From Sedimentibacter sp. SX930 (GTDB taxonomy: Bacteria; Bacillota; Bacilli; Lactobacillales; Aerococcaceae), in the NCBI GenBank assembly GCA_002155105.1, contig MUZD01000009.1, positions 62,001 through 126,000 on the forward strand: a stretch of DNA of 64,000 nucleotides, in the 5' to 3' direction. The notes under the pieces are model-generated. The model was not told the origin of the DNA, did not search any database, and saw nothing but the letters and a program-made list of their open reading frames with translations. Every line of letters starts with the position of its first letter. Position 1 is the stretch's first letter. Position numbers and translations under genes: made by a program. Below, piece after piece: positions 8,644-17,755 of this stretch.

Positions 8644-11600
8644 TCAAGCAATTTCTGTGTAGAGGCCGATTGTGTATTCGGCTTGGCCGGTACTTGCTGC
8701 GTAATAGGCAAGCCCATCGACAACATAGACGTAGCCGTCACCGTAAAGGGCATGAGCGATATGGTGCATCGCGAGATCGTTCCATTGTCCATTATCCTGT
8801 GCGCCGACCGCCTCGCCGAGGTATTCGACGGTTACGGTTGTCGTTGACAGGTCAGAAAGTTTGTACCAACTCGTGTATTCGCCATAGACATTGGTTGCGA
8901 CAGGTGTGACCTGCACCGGCATCACGACATAATCCTCAAAAACGAATGGATTGCCGGCGCCGCGGTAACCTTTTTCCGTCCAGTCCTCTTCAATGATGAG
9001 ACCGGCTGGATGGAGTTGCCATTGGTCATTGCGCCAGTCACCTGAAGTGTTGTAGTACAAGGAGATGCTGTTGTACGGTTGTTCGGATGTCGTCAAATAC
9101 CAAGTGCCACCTACTTCGAAGACGTTCGTATCGACGAAATTACCTTCCAGCAAAGTGGAGTGATAATCCCAATCGAGAGGGAAAGAAGTTGCAAAGAAGG
9201 CTTCAACATTGCCGGCTTGATCGGGAACCATGTAGTAGTTTTCATTGTACTCGAAAACGTTAGGATAGGCTGCACGGATGCCATCGGTTTCCGGACCGAG
9301 GACAATTTGAGTATAGGTCCAGTTGACGAGGTCGCTGCTGTAGGCGTGGGCGACACTGTCCGTGAAGCTTTGGGTTGCAATGTTGTAGTCGCGCAAAACT
9401 TCGAAGAACATATGGTAGACACCATCGACCAGGATGATAAACGGATCGGCTGTGCCCAGTGGATTGTAGACATCGGTCACGTCATTCCGGGTGATGACCG
9501 GATTGGTGACATTCCCGAAGTCATCGAGCACAGGGACAACGAATTCCGGTTCAGGTTCCACGTAGCTGTAGTCGCCTTCATAGGCAAGCAACTCGCTGAT
9601 GGTCGTGAATTGATAACCAAGGGCGCGAGCGGCTGTGATCATTTCCAGCAATGCGGTAGGGGTCGTACTGGCCGAACTGTTGCCGTGCAGAAGATAGATG
9701 GCACCAGCTGAAAGGTTGTTCAGGACAGCCGCGCTGACTTGGCTGGCCGAAAGCGTTCCGGACCAGTCGCGGGTGTCGACTGTCCAACCGATTGTGTAAC
9801 TGTAGCCTAGACTGCCGGCTGTTGCCAATACGGTTGCGTTCGTTTCACCCATCGGAGCGCGGAAGTAAGGCGTTGTGCTTTCGCCGGTAGCTGTTTTGAC
9901 CAGTTGCTCCAATTGATTCAGATCGGCCGTCAATTCGGCTGCCGTCATCTGAGTGGCATCGTCTTGGGTAAAGGTGTGGTTACCGATTTCATGGCCTTGG
10001 GCGATAATGTCGTCAATCAAGGTCGGGTCGGTCAAGCCATTCAGGAAGAAGGTCGCTTTGACGTCCAGCAGCGCCAGATTCGCCAATATCTGGCGGAGGT
10101 TGGCAGCACTGGAAACATCACTGATGGTCAAGGAAATGACTTGTTGATTGGTGTTGACTTGATTGACCAATTGCGAAGGTATCGTGATGACCGGCGGATC
10201 AGGGTCTACCGGATCGACCGGGTCCACAGGGTCTGCCGGATCAGGATAGATGCCTTGGAGAGCCAACAAGCCTGTGACCGTAGTGAATTCATAACCAAGC
10301 GCACGTGCTGCTGCGACCATTTGCAACAAAGCTGCCGGTGTAGTGGCCGCTGCGCTGTTCCCGTGCAACAGGAAGATGGAACCAGGAGTCAAGCTGTTCA
10401 CAACGGCGGAGCTGACTTGTGCTGCGGTCAGTGTTCCGGACCAGTCGCGTGTGTCCACTGTCCAGCCGATCGTGTAGTCATATCCAAGCGTACCGGCTGT
10501 TGTGAGGACGGAAGTGCTCGTTGCCCCCATCGGAGCGCGGAAATAAGGTTTTGAACTTGTTCCGGAAGCATTTTGGACCAGTTGCTCAAGATTGTTGAGG
10601 TCGTTGGTCAATTGGGCTTCGGTCATTTGGGTGGCATCGTCATGGCTGAAGGTGTGGTTGCCGATTTCATGGCCTTGGGCGATGATGTCATCAATCAAGG
10701 TCGGATCGGTCAAACCGTTCAGGAAGAAGGTGGCTTTGACATTCAGAGTGGCCAAGTTCGCCAATATTTCGCGGAGGTTGTCTGCGTCCGAAGCATCGCT
10801 GATGGTAAGGGAAACTACTTTTTCGCCTGTCGTTACCTGATTGATCAGCTGTGAAAGGACGGTTTCGACCGGATCAACCGGATCGGTAGGGTCTTCCAAG
10901 TAAACGCCATCCAATTCGATCAGATCACTGATTGTCGCGAACGAGTAACCAGCTTCACGGGCCGAAGCGATGATTTCGTACAAGGAACCTGGTGTGTTGG
11001 CGGATTCTGGCACGGCATGCATCAAGTAGATGGAACCTGGTGATAATTGGTCCAACACGTTGAAGGCAATTTCTTCAGAAGATAATGTTCCAAGGTAATC
11101 CAAGGTGTCGACTGACCAACCTACAGTGTAGGTATAGCCAAGGCTGCCGAGCGTTTCCAGAACAGACTGATCGTAATCCCCGTATGGCGGGCGGAAGAGC
11201 GGTCTGGATGTTGCGCCTGTCGCATTTACGATTTTGTTTTCCAATGCGTTCAGCTCAGCCGTAAATTCTGCGATGGTCAAGTAGGTAGAGAATTCATGCG
11301 AGTAACTGTGGTTCCCCAGTTCATGGCCTTGGGAAACGACTTGATACAGCATGTCCGGATCGGCTGTGCCGTCCGCGAAGAAAGTCGCTTTGACATCCAA
11401 TTCAGCCAAAGCATCGAGGATGCCTTGCAGAACTTCACTGTCTCCTAAATCGTCAAAAGTCAAGGAGATCACTTTTTGGTTCGTATCGATCTGTTCGATG
11501 AATTGGGATACGCCGTCAGAAATGTCGCCTGACCCGTCATCACTGCCGTCATCATAGACGCCTTCCAGCGCCATCAATTCATCGATCGTGACGAATTCAT

Positions 11601-14600
11601 AGCCTTGATTGCGGGCTTCTGCGATTAGGTACCAAAGGGATTGTGGCGTGCCGACAGCAGTCGGATTCGCATGCAGCAAGTAGATTGAGCCTGCATCCAG
11701 ATAATCAGTTACGCTGGCTGCGATCTGCGTTTCGGATAAACCTTCCCAGTCGCGTGTGTCCTGCGTCCAACCGATCGTATAAGCGTAGCCGAGGCTGCCG
11801 AGTGTTTCGAGCACGGCATCGTTATAGACCCCTGCTGGAGCACGGAAATACGGTTTGGAGGATACGCCTGTAGTTTGCAGAATGTAATCTTCCATCAGTT
11901 CCAAGTCATAAGCCAATTCATCGGCTGAAAGGGATGTGGAATCGTCATTGTGGGAATAAGTATGGTTCGACAATTGGTGTCCGGTTGCTACCAGTTCGGC
12001 CATCAATCCGGGGTCGGTTGTGCCGTTCAGGAAGAAGGTAGCTTTGACGCCGAGATAGTTGAGGTTGTAGATGATGTCGGCCAGGTTGGTATAGTCGTCA
12101 CCGTCATCAAACGTAAGGGCGATGACATTGCGGCCGGTATCGACATGGCTGACGAAGCGGGATGGTCCCGTCCCGTAATCAGGTTCTTCGACAACTGGAT
12201 CGGTGACTACAGGTTCTTCACCGACATAGATGCCTTGATAAGCCAACAGGCCGGTGATGGTCTCGAAGCGGTAACCAAGTGCCTGTACTGCGGCCACCAT
12301 CTGCAGGATTGCTGCAGGTGTCGCAACTGCATCGGCGCTTCCGTGCAAAAGAAGGATGGCTCCTGGGGACAAACTGTTCACGACAGCGGTACTGATTTGC
12401 GCTGCTGTCTGTGTTCCGCTCCAGTCGCGGGTTTCGATTGTCCAACCGATGGCGTATTGATAACCGAGACTGCCGGCTGTAGTCAAAACGGCCGCGTTGG
12501 TTTCGCCCATCGGTGCCCGGAAATAAGGTGTCGTGCTGGTTCCGGCTGCATTTTGGACGAGTTGCTCAAGGTTATTGAGGTCCGCCGTCAATTGAGCTTG
12601 GGTCATTTGCGTAGCATCTTCGTGGCTGTAGGTATGATTGCCGATTTCGTGGCCTTGGGCGATGATGTCATCGATCAGGCTCGGATCGGTCATGCCGTTC
12701 AGGAAGAAGGTGGCTTTGATTCCCAATAGCGCAAGGTTGCTGAGAATCTGCCTTACATTTTCGGTCCCGGATGCGTCACTGATGGTCAAGGAGATGACCG
12801 GCACATCGGTGTTGACTTGGTTCACGATCTCTGCGGGTGAAGTAGTACTCGGAGGCGTTGGATCAGGATCAGGTATTGTTTCACCAGGTTCCTCCCCGGG
12901 TGTTGTCGGGTAAGAGCCCTCCAAAGCTAGCAAACCGCTGATCGTAGCGAAGTTGTAGCCGAGTTGGCGGATGGTTGTGATCATCTGCAATAAAGCCGCA
13001 GGTGTTGTGCTGGCGGAAGCATTTCCGTGCATAAGGAAGATGGCGCCTGGTGCCAAGTTGTTCACGACAGCAGAGCTGACTTGAGCTGCTGTCAATGTGC
13101 CGCTCCAGTCACGGGTATCGACTGTCCAGCCAATGGTGTACATGTAGCCCATACTGGCTGCGGTGGCAAGGACTGCATCATTTGTCGCGCCCATCGGTGC
13201 CCGGAAGTAAGGACGGGTAGTAGCTCCACCTGTGCTGTCCTGGACCAATGTTTCCATGGCATTCAGTTCCCAGACGACTTCATCCACGGTCATTGCGGTG
13301 GCATCATCGTGGGTGTAGGTGTGGTTGCCGATTTCATGACCTTGTTGAATGATTTCGTTGATCACTGTGGGATCGGTCAAACCGTTCAGGAAGAAAGTGG
13401 CTTTCACATCCATAGTCGCCAGGTTCGCCAGAATTTCGCGGACATTATCGGCGTCCGACGCATCGCTTATTGTCAAGGAGATGGTTTTTTCGCCGGTGGA
13501 AACTTGGTTAATGACTTCTGATAGGATATCATCCGAATAATCCTCTTCGATTTGGTCTTCTTCTTCGGCTGTGAAATAACCACCCAATGCCAACAAATCG
13601 CTGACAGTGGAAAAACTGTAGCCGGCTTGTTTCAGCGCCGCAATCGAATACCATAAGGATTCGGGTGTATTGGCTGCACCTACGCTGGCATGCATCAGGA
13701 CAATGGAACCGGGTCTGACATTATTGACGACTGCGTTGCTGACCGCAGTTGCAGAAATGCCGGTCCAATCGAGCGTATCGACGTCCCAACCAATCGTGTA
13801 TTGGTAACCGAGGCTACCGACCGTATCCAAAACGGAACTGTTGTAGGAACCGTAAGGGAGGCGGAAGAAAGGCAAGGATGAAGTGCCGGTTGTTTCTTGG
13901 ATGTAATCTTCCATCAGGTTGATATCGTTCGCCAAAGCGGATGACGAAAGTGTTGCAGAGTCTCCATGTGAGTAGGTGTGGTTGGCCAATTGATGGCCAT
14001 CCGCCACAATCTGCTGCAGCAAGGAAGCGTCGGCATCGCCATTCATGAAGAAAGTGGCCTTCACGCCTAAGTAGTTCAAATTATCCAGAATCTCGTAAAG
14101 GTTACCATAGGAATGGCCATCATCGAACGTCAGAGCGATCACATTATCTGCGATATTTACTGAATTGATGATTTGCGAAGTTCCCGAAAAATCGCTGACT
14201 GCCGTTGCAGCCATCAGTTGCATCGGTTCTTCGTAAGTGATTTCGGCTTCTTCAATCGACTCTAGTGGTGCAGTTTCTTCGGTCACTTCAATCGGTTCTG
14301 TCGGAGTTTCCGTTGGCTGTTCCGTTTCAATCGGAGTTTCTGTGCCGGAAGCAGGTTGTTCTACAGTTACATCCACTGGATTTTCTTCAGGAATGGGTGT
14401 TACGGGTGCAGTCGTATCTGGAGTAGTTGTTTCCGTTATGGGCGGTGTCGGGTCGGTTGCTTCCGGTGTGGTCGCGTCCTCAGTAGGCGTGGTCGCCGGT
14501 GTGGTTGTTTCTGTGGTGGTTGGTTGCGGATCGGCCGTTTCCGGCAGAGGCTGTTCTGTAGGTGGTGCAGGTGTTTCCGTCATCTGCTCATCTACCGCAG

Positions 14601-14835
14601 TCATTTCTGCGGGCGGAGATTCCGTGGTTGTTGTTGAGGGTGTGCTTGCGACATTGGTTTCCGTCACTGTTTCCGGCAGTTGAATACCTGGCGGCTGTTC
14701 ATAGAGAATGGGTTCTGAGAGTGTCATTTCAGTAATCTCTGCGGTCCCTTCCGTTGCTGCAGATACATCTGTCAGCGCGCCGTACATCGTAAATATGACT
14801 AAGAAAGGAGGCAGTATCATGAAACTTTTTTTCAT
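8644..14835 (-). CDS. Secreted giant protein: seven tandem NodB deacetylase-like modules plus beta-propeller
   Basis: A 2063-residue protein. A signal peptide (residues 1 to about 27) is followed by a Thr/Pro/Glu-rich linker to about 215, then seven NodB homology modules of about 220 residues. Their motif 1 lies at 236-240 (TFDDG), 455-460 (TISDAS), 684-689 (TISDAS), 908-912 (TFDDG), 1126-1130 (TFDDL), 1344-1349 (TISDAS) and 1570-1575 (TISDVS). Motif 2 (HTYSH type), FR.P.G and a C-terminal L.H are seen in every module, except that module 7 has HTFTQ. Residues about 1770-2063 are a five-bladed propeller resembling GH43-like or GINT1-like domains, starting with ADPFIILVDGVYHMFFE. No sortase signal is seen. 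Family knowledge suggests removal of acetyl groups from EPS or peptidoglycan N-acetylhexosamines. AGGAGGG lies seven bases before the ATG. It sits inside the EPS region on the opposite strand. Confidence 0.88.
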   Translation of the reverse strand: MKKSFMILPPFLVIFTMYGALTDVSAATEGTAEITEMTLSEPILYEQPPGIQLPETVTETNVASTPSTTTTESPPAEMTAVDEQMTETPAPPTEQPLPETADPQPTTTETTTPATTPTEDATTPEATDPTPPITETTTPDTTAPVTPIPEENPVDVTVEQPASGTETPIETEQPTETPTEPIEVTEETAPLESIEEAEITYEEPMQLMAATAVSDFSGTSQIINSVNIADNVIALTFDDGHSYGNLYEILDNLNYLGVKATFFMNGDADASLLQQIVADGHQLANHTYSHGDSATLSSSALANDINLMEDYIQETTGTSSLPFFRLPYGSYNSSVLDTVGSLGYQYTIGWDVDTLDWTGISATAVSNAVVNNVRPGSIVLMHASVGAANTPESLWYSIAALKQAGYSFSTVSDLLALGGYFTAEEEDQIEEDYSDDILSEVINQVSTGEKTISLTISDASDADNVREILANLATMDVKATFFLNGLTDPTVINEIIQQGHEIGNHTYTHDDATAMTVDEVVWELNAMETLVQDSTGGATTRPYFRAPMGATNDAVLATAASMGYMYTIGWTVDTRDWSGTLTAAQVSSAVVNNLAPGAIFLMHGNASASTTPAALLQMITTIRQLGYNFATISGLLALEGSYPTTPGEEPGETIPDPDPTPPSTTSPAEIVNQVNTDVPVISLTISDASGTENVRQILSNLALLGIKATFFLNGMTDPSLIDDIIAQGHEIGNHTYSHEDATQMTQAQLTADLNNLEQLVQNAAGTSTTPYFRAPMGETNAAVLTTAGSLGYQYAIGWTIETRDWSGTQTAAQISTAVVNSLSPGAILLLHGSADAVATPAAILQMVAAVQALGYRFETITGLLAYQGIYVGEEPVVTDPVVEEPDYGTGPSRFVSHVDTGRNVIALTFDDGDDYTNLADIIYNLNYLGVKATFFLNGTTDPGLMAELVATGHQLSNHTYSHNDDSTSLSADELAYDLELMEDYILQTTGVSSKPYFRAPAGVYNDAVLETLGSLGYAYTIGWTQDTRDWEGLSETQIAASVTDYLDAGSIYLLHANPTAVGTPQSLWYLIAEARNQGYEFVTIDELMALEGVYDDGSDDGSGDISDGVSQFIEQIDTNQKVISLTFDDLGDSEVLQGILDALAELDVKATFFADGTADPDMLYQVVSQGHELGNHSYSHEFSTYLTIAEFTAELNALENKIVNATGATSRPLFRPPYGDYDQSVLETLGSLGYTYTVGWSVDTLDYLGTLSSEEIAFNVLDQLSPGSIYLMHAVPESANTPGSLYEIIASAREAGYSFATISDLIELDGVYLEDPTDPVDPVETVLSQLINQVTTGEKVVSLTISDASDADNLREILANLATLNVKATFFLNGLTDPTLIDDIIAQGHEIGNHTFSHDDATQMTEAQLTNDLNNLEQLVQNASGTSSKPYFRAPMGATSTSVLTTAGTLGYDYTIGWTVDTRDWSGTLTAAQVSSAVVNSLTPGSIFLLHGNSAAATTPAALLQMVAAARALGYEFTTVTGLLALQGIYPDPADPVDPVDPVDPDPPVITIPSQLVNQVNTNQQVISLTISDVSSAANLRQILANLALLDVKATFFLNGLTDPTLIDDIIAQGHEIGNHTFTQDDATQMTAAELTADLNQLEQLVKTATGESTTPYFRAPMGETNATVLATAGSLGYSYTIGWTVDTRDWSGTLSASQVSAAVLNNLSAGAIYLLHGNSSASTTPTALLEMITAARALGYQFTTISELLAYEGDYSYVEPEPEFVVPVLDDFGNVTNPVITRNDVTDVYNPLGTADPFIILVDGVYHMFFEVLRDYNIATQSFTDSVAHAYSSDLVNWTYTQIVLGPETDGIRAAYPNVFEYNENYYMVPDQAGNVEAFFATSFPLDWDYHSTLLEGNFVDTNVFEVGGTWYLTTSEQPYNSISLYYNTSGDWRNDQWQLHPAGLIIEEDWTEKGYRGAGNPFVFEDYVVMPVQVTPVATNVYGEYTSWYKLSDLSTTTVTVEYLGEAVGAQDNGQWNDLAMHHIAHALYGDGYVYVVDGLAYYAASTGQAEYTIGLYTEIA

Positions 14836-15034
14836 AATTCAGCCCTCCTCAATCGCTAAATCTGAAAACAAGCATATTCAATTAAGTGTTTCTTTTTGCT
14901 CTGGTGGGGTTATGCTACGTAACCATCAGGACCATCTCCTTCTTATTTTAAGTTAAGTGGAATGAGCCGGAAACAGTGTAAGAGGTCAAGTGCTGATAGG
15001 TTTATTCACCTGATTAACTTAACCACTTTATGTT

Positions 15035-15063
15035 ATTATAACGCAAATGAAAGCGTTTTAAAA
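15035..15063 (-). promoter_or_regulatory. Candidate promoter of the giant gene overlapping a cre-like site
   Basis: On the - strand, TATAAT (15040-15035) lies 17 bases after a weak TTTTAA. Between them is ATGAAAGCGTTTTAA (+ strand 15047-15061), one base off the catabolite-responsive (cre) consensus. The leader to the ATG would be about 190 bases. The remainder of the 14836-15284 gap shows only this and the LCP3 promoter. Confidence 0.35.
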
Positions 15064-15165
15064 GAATTTGGGAGGGGGCGGTCAATTACAAAAAGCATCC
15101 GTAGAGGGATTTGTGAGGCTATGATAAAGTTGGTGCATGATATTTTGCGATAGGTTTGCGTTTTT

Positions 15166-15214
15166 GTTAAGTTTTTGAATATCCCTTTTTCATTCGCCGG
15201 AATTGTTCTATACT
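15166..15214 (+). promoter_or_regulatory. Promoter of LCP3, second copy of the shared block
   Basis: GTTAAG (15166-15171), 12 bases, CCTTTTTCATTC (15184-15195), 13 bases, TATACT (15209-15214): identical elements and spacing to the block before the GT2 operon at 3908-3956. Flanking bases differ, so the match is not a simple duplication. Confidence 0.6.
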
Positions 15215-15284
15215 TGATGAAGCGATATTAAGTAGGGTGATGGGCTGTTATGCAGCCGCATTGCGCAGAAAGAGGCTCAAATCG

Positions 15285-16382
15285 ATGAATGACACAAGAA
15301 GCAATTATTTTAAGAAGAAAAAAAGGAACCGAATCATTATTCTATCATTGGTGGGTTTTGCCCTCGTCGCTTTCGCGCTGTTCTGGACTGTCTACGACGA
15401 TGTGGAGAGCACGCTGAAAACTGTTTTTGAAGATGTCGAAACGGAGAACATGCGGAAAGAGGAAGTTTCGGTCGATGCGACTCATCCGATTTCGTTCGCG
15501 CTGTTGGGGATCGACATGTACGGGGATGGGATCGCGGAAGGTAGCGGTCGTTCGGACACCATCATCGTTGCGACGGTCAATCCTAAGACCAAAAAGACCA
15601 CGATCGTCAGTGTGCCGCGCGACAGTTATGCCGAGATGGTAGGCTATGAAACGAATAGCTATCCGGAGTACAACGACAAGATCACGCACGCCTACGCATT
15701 CGGCAGTACCCAGATGGCCATCAACTCCATCCAGGAATTCCTGAATGTGCCGATCGACTATTACGTCGAAATCAATATGCAGGGGCTGCATGACATTGTT
15801 GAAGCAATCGGCGGCATCGAATTGACGAGTCCGTTGACTTTTGAGTTTGAGGGTTCTTCCTTCGTTGAAGGCGAAACGGTCATAGCGGATGGATGGGATG
15901 CCTTGGCTTTCGCGCGGATGCGCAAAGAGGATCCAGAAGGCGATTTAGGTCGTCAGAACAGGCAACGGATGGTCATCAAAGCAATTTTGGATAAGCTGAT
16001 CAGCATCGACAGCGTCACGAATTACAAAAAAATCCTCAGTGCCGTGGAAGTGAACATCCAAACCAATCTTTCCTTTGAAGATCTGCTGGACATCAAGTCA
16101 GGCTATGTGGATGCACTCGACACTTTCACGCAACTTTCGATCGCCGGGGAAGAACTGTACTATGATGAAATCTACTATTATTATGTAGATCCTGAAGAGC
16201 GCTTGCGCATCGCCAACACGCTGCGTGATGAATTGGAAATCGATGAAGTCCAATTCAGCGACATGAACCTATCGGATGCGGACTCATCCTTTGGCTTTGG
16301 CCAGATGACCAGCGCCGGATCAGTTACAGGAACGTCCGATTTCGATAGCATCGAAGAAACGGATGAAGCAGCAAACAATTAA
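15285..16382 (+). CDS. LytR-CpsA-Psr family ligase 3
   Basis: A 365-residue LCP protein with a basic N-terminus, one membrane segment and the full LCP set: LLGIDMYG, SDTIIVATV, SVPRDSY, THAYAFGS and FARMRKEDPEGDLGRQNRQR. It is closest to LCP1: both share YYYYVDPEERLR near the C-terminus. ATG 15285 is chosen because AGAGG lies about nine bases upstream; the in-frame ATG at 15237 would add 16 unlikely residues. It lies directly before galE. Confidence 0.9.
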   Translation: MNDTRSNYFKKKKRNRIIILSLVGFALVAFALFWTVYDDVESTLKTVFEDVETENMRKEEVSVDATHPISFALLGIDMYGDGIAEGSGRSDTIIVATVNPKTKKTTIVSVPRDSYAEMVGYETNSYPEYNDKITHAYAFGSTQMAINSIQEFLNVPIDYYVEINMQGLHDIVEAIGGIELTSPLTFEFEGSSFVEGETVIADGWDALAFARMRKEDPEGDLGRQNRQRMVIKAILDKLISIDSVTNYKKILSAVEVNIQTNLSFEDLLDIKSGYVDALDTFTQLSIAGEELYYDEIYYYYVDPEERLRIANTLRDELEIDEVQFSDMNLSDADSSFGFGQMTSAGSVTGTSDFDSIEETDEAANN

Positions 16383-16441
16383 TCGCGGCACCAATGAAAA
16401 AGAAAATAAACGAATAACAGTCAATCGGAAAGAGGGATATT

Positions 16442-17452
16442 ATGTCAGTATTAGTAACAGGCGGAGCCGGCTACATCGGCAGCCATACCGTAGTGGAATT
16501 ATTGAACGCAGGCCAAGAAGTGGTCATCGTCGACAACTATTCGAACAGCAAACCGGAAGTGCTGAACCGGATCAAAACGATCACCGGAAAAGCACCGACT
16601 TTCTATGAAGTGGACGTTTTGGACCGCGAAGCATTGGACGCAGTATTCGCAAAAGAGAAAATCGACTCGGTCATTCATTTCGCCGGTTATAAAGCAGTGG
16701 GCGAATCAGTATCGAAACCGATCGAATATTACCACAACAACATCACGAGCTCGTTGGTATTGTGCGATGTGATGCGCAGCCACGGCGTGAAGAAGATCGT
16801 CTTCAGTTCTTCGGCTACGGTCTACGGCATGAACAACGTGTCACCGTTGACGGAGGATCTGCCTACGAGCGCAACCAACCCATACGGCTACACGAAGGTC
16901 ATGATCGAACAGATCCTCCAGGACGTGGCGGTTTCCGATTCCGAGTGGAGCATCGCCTTGCTGCGCTACTTCAATCCGATCGGCGCGCATGAGTCAGGCC
17001 TGATCGGCGAAGACCCGACCGGCATCCCGAACAACCTGATGCCTTACATCACGCAAGTGGCGGTCGGCAAATTGCCGCGTCTGAGCGTTTTCGGGGATGA
17101 TTACGACACACATGACGGCACAGGCGTACGTGACTATATCCACGTCATCGACTTGGCGCTGGGCCACATCAAAGCCTTGGAAAAAATCAAAGAGACAAAC
17201 GGCGTCGGCATCTACAACCTCGGGACGGGGATAGGATACAGCGTGCTCGACTTGACTTATAACTTCCAGAAAGCCACAGGCGTCGAGATTCCGTACACAA
17301 TCATCGACAGACGCCCAGGGGATGTCGCGACTTGCTATGCGGATGCGACGAAGGCGAAAGAAGAACTGGGATGGACAGCCCAGAAGACATTGGCGGACAT
17401 GTGCCGTGATTCCTGGAATTGGCAAAAGAATAATCCGAACGGTTACGAATAA
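16442..17452 (+). CDS. galE: UDP-glucose 4-epimerase
   Basis: A 336-residue extended SDR enzyme that interconverts UDP-glucose and UDP-galactose, supplying galactose for EPS and also serving galactose catabolism. The NAD-binding GGAGYIGSHT at residues 7-16, the catalytic Ser region SSSATVYG and the YGYTK Tyr-Lys pair are all present, and length is standard. The ribosome site AGAGGGAT precedes the ATG. It is followed by a block of three hairpins. Confidence 0.96.
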   Translation: MSVLVTGGAGYIGSHTVVELLNAGQEVVIVDNYSNSKPEVLNRIKTITGKAPTFYEVDVLDREALDAVFAKEKIDSVIHFAGYKAVGESVSKPIEYYHNNITSSLVLCDVMRSHGVKKIVFSSSATVYGMNNVSPLTEDLPTSATNPYGYTKVMIEQILQDVAVSDSEWSIALLRYFNPIGAHESGLIGEDPTGIPNNLMPYITQVAVGKLPRLSVFGDDYDTHDGTGVRDYIHVIDLALGHIKALEKIKETNGVGIYNLGTGIGYSVLDLTYNFQKATGVEIPYTIIDRRPGDVATCYADATKAKEELGWTAQKTLADMCRDSWNWQKNNPNGYE

Positions 17453-17507
17453 GAAAAGCTTATACAGCCTGGTTGATTCAATACCGGAATTGAATATATG
17501 CTCAGAG

Positions 17508-17642
17508 ATAGCCCGCCAATAGCATTTTGGCGGGCTATTTCCGTTCAAATAACTGTCAGAAAACCCGCCGGAACCCCCTTGGCGGGGAAAAACTTCCGCG
17601 GACAACGTGAGATTGCCCGTCAAACCCATTTTGGCGGGCAAT
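17508..17642. repeat. Triple hairpin array, GCCCGCCA type, 52-base period
   Basis: Three GC-rich hairpins start at 17511, 17563 and 17615, exactly 52 bases apart. Unit 1 pairs ATAGCCCGCCAA (17508-17519) with TTGGCGGGCTAT (17527-17538). Unit 2 has CCCGCC with GGCGGG. Unit 3 pairs ATTGCCCGTCAA (17612-17623) with TTGGCGGGCAAT (17631-17642). The first may act as the galE terminator. The sequence differs from the CTCCGGCGAAG family, but the three-unit, roughly 51-base layout is the same. Most of the 17453-17755 gap is this array. Confidence 0.8.
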
Positions 17643-17755
17643 ACTATAATATGAATGATAGGAAAGAATATTGAAGTATAATATATGATTTATTTGTATT
17701 TAATGTTATTGTTAATATTACAACATTTATAGCATTTGATTTTAGGAGGAATAGG

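Noticed and set aside
14237-14683. Open frame on the + strand rich in Ser, Val and Gly
   Set aside because: It is the antisense of the Thr/Pro/Glu linker of the giant secreted protein, has no ribosome site, and codon use follows the opposite strand.
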